In this document: positions 5,836 to 5,872 of the stretch, one piece after another | Layout of the letters: every line of letters starts with the position of its first letter | How positions within the stretch are numbered: position 1 is the stretch's first letter | NCBI GenBank assembly: GCA_031370485.1 | Contig: JANMQK010000354.1 | Location: forward strand, 1 to 5,872 | Length of the DNA stretch: 5,872 nucleotides | Direction: 5' to 3' | Origin: JANMQK01 sp031370485 | GTDB lineage: Bacteria > Acidobacteriota > Polarisedimenticolia > Gp22-AA2 | Program-made: the position numbers and the translations under genes | Notes under the pieces: model-generated | What the model saw: the letters and a program-made list of their open reading frames with translations, nothing else | The model's database searches: none | Told to the model about the DNA's origin: nothing

Positions 5836-5872
5836 GCGGTCGCGCGCGCGGCCCCCCCCAGCAGGGGCGGGG

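Noticed and set aside
5667..5872. A minus-strand frame open from the window edge (with ATGs at 5825 and 5753) ending just inside the sigma gene
   Set aside because: It covers the ECF promoter, has no usable ribosome site (GGAGGG is only one base before the ATG at 5753), and no domain; probably open by GC bias. A gene tail entering from outside cannot be fully excluded.
5840..5872. Alternating CG run and C/G homopolymers with a possible C4/G4 hairpin, considered as a terminator or Z-DNA/G-quadruplex element
   Set aside because: No T-run follows on either strand and the sequence stops at the window edge. Such runs are common in DNA of this composition.

Overview
The window is a compact, very G+C-rich bacterial segment, by eye about two thirds or more G+C. 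No replicon, phage, insertion sequence, CRISPR or RNA gene signal is visible. The genes point to a Gram-negative envelope: a LolCDE/MacB-like FtsX permease system with an exported lipocalin-fold protein, and an ECF sigma factor with a membrane-spanning zinc-finger anti-sigma factor. The style (strong GC bias, large Ala/Pro-rich anti-sigma factor) would suit an Acidobacteriota-like or proteobacterial soil or sediment lineage. That placement is a guess; no marker gene is present.

Left part, plus strand (1-3850): the last 24 codons of an ABC transporter ATPase (H-loop end), then an 843-residue FtsX-type permease with two permease modules, then a 407-residue exported CrtC/AttH lipocalin-like protein. 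The genes are packed with overlapping stops and starts. This is the AttEFGH-type layout (ATPase, permease, exported AttH-like protein), with the two permease roles in one polypeptide. The machine probably extracts or moves a lipid or lipoprotein-type substrate at the inner membrane, with the lipocalin-like protein as its partner outside the cytoplasm. The true substrate is not known from the sequence.

Right part, minus strand (5794 down to 3843): an ECF sigma-70 factor followed by its cognate zinc-finger anti-sigma factor, joined by an ATGA overlap. Upstream of the sigma gene is a very good RpoE-like promoter (GGAACTT, 15 bases, GTCTCA), which suggests that the pair is transcribed by its own sigma factor. 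The anti-sigma factor has a long Pro/Ala linker and an unrecognised domain beyond its membrane segment, presumably a sensor.

The two operons face each other and their final genes overlap tail to tail by 8 bp, with no terminator hairpin between them. Items most worth a second look are the autoregulatory ECF promoter, the unrecognised sensor domain, the convergent overlap, and a three-step ATGA staircase between the ATPase and permease genes.
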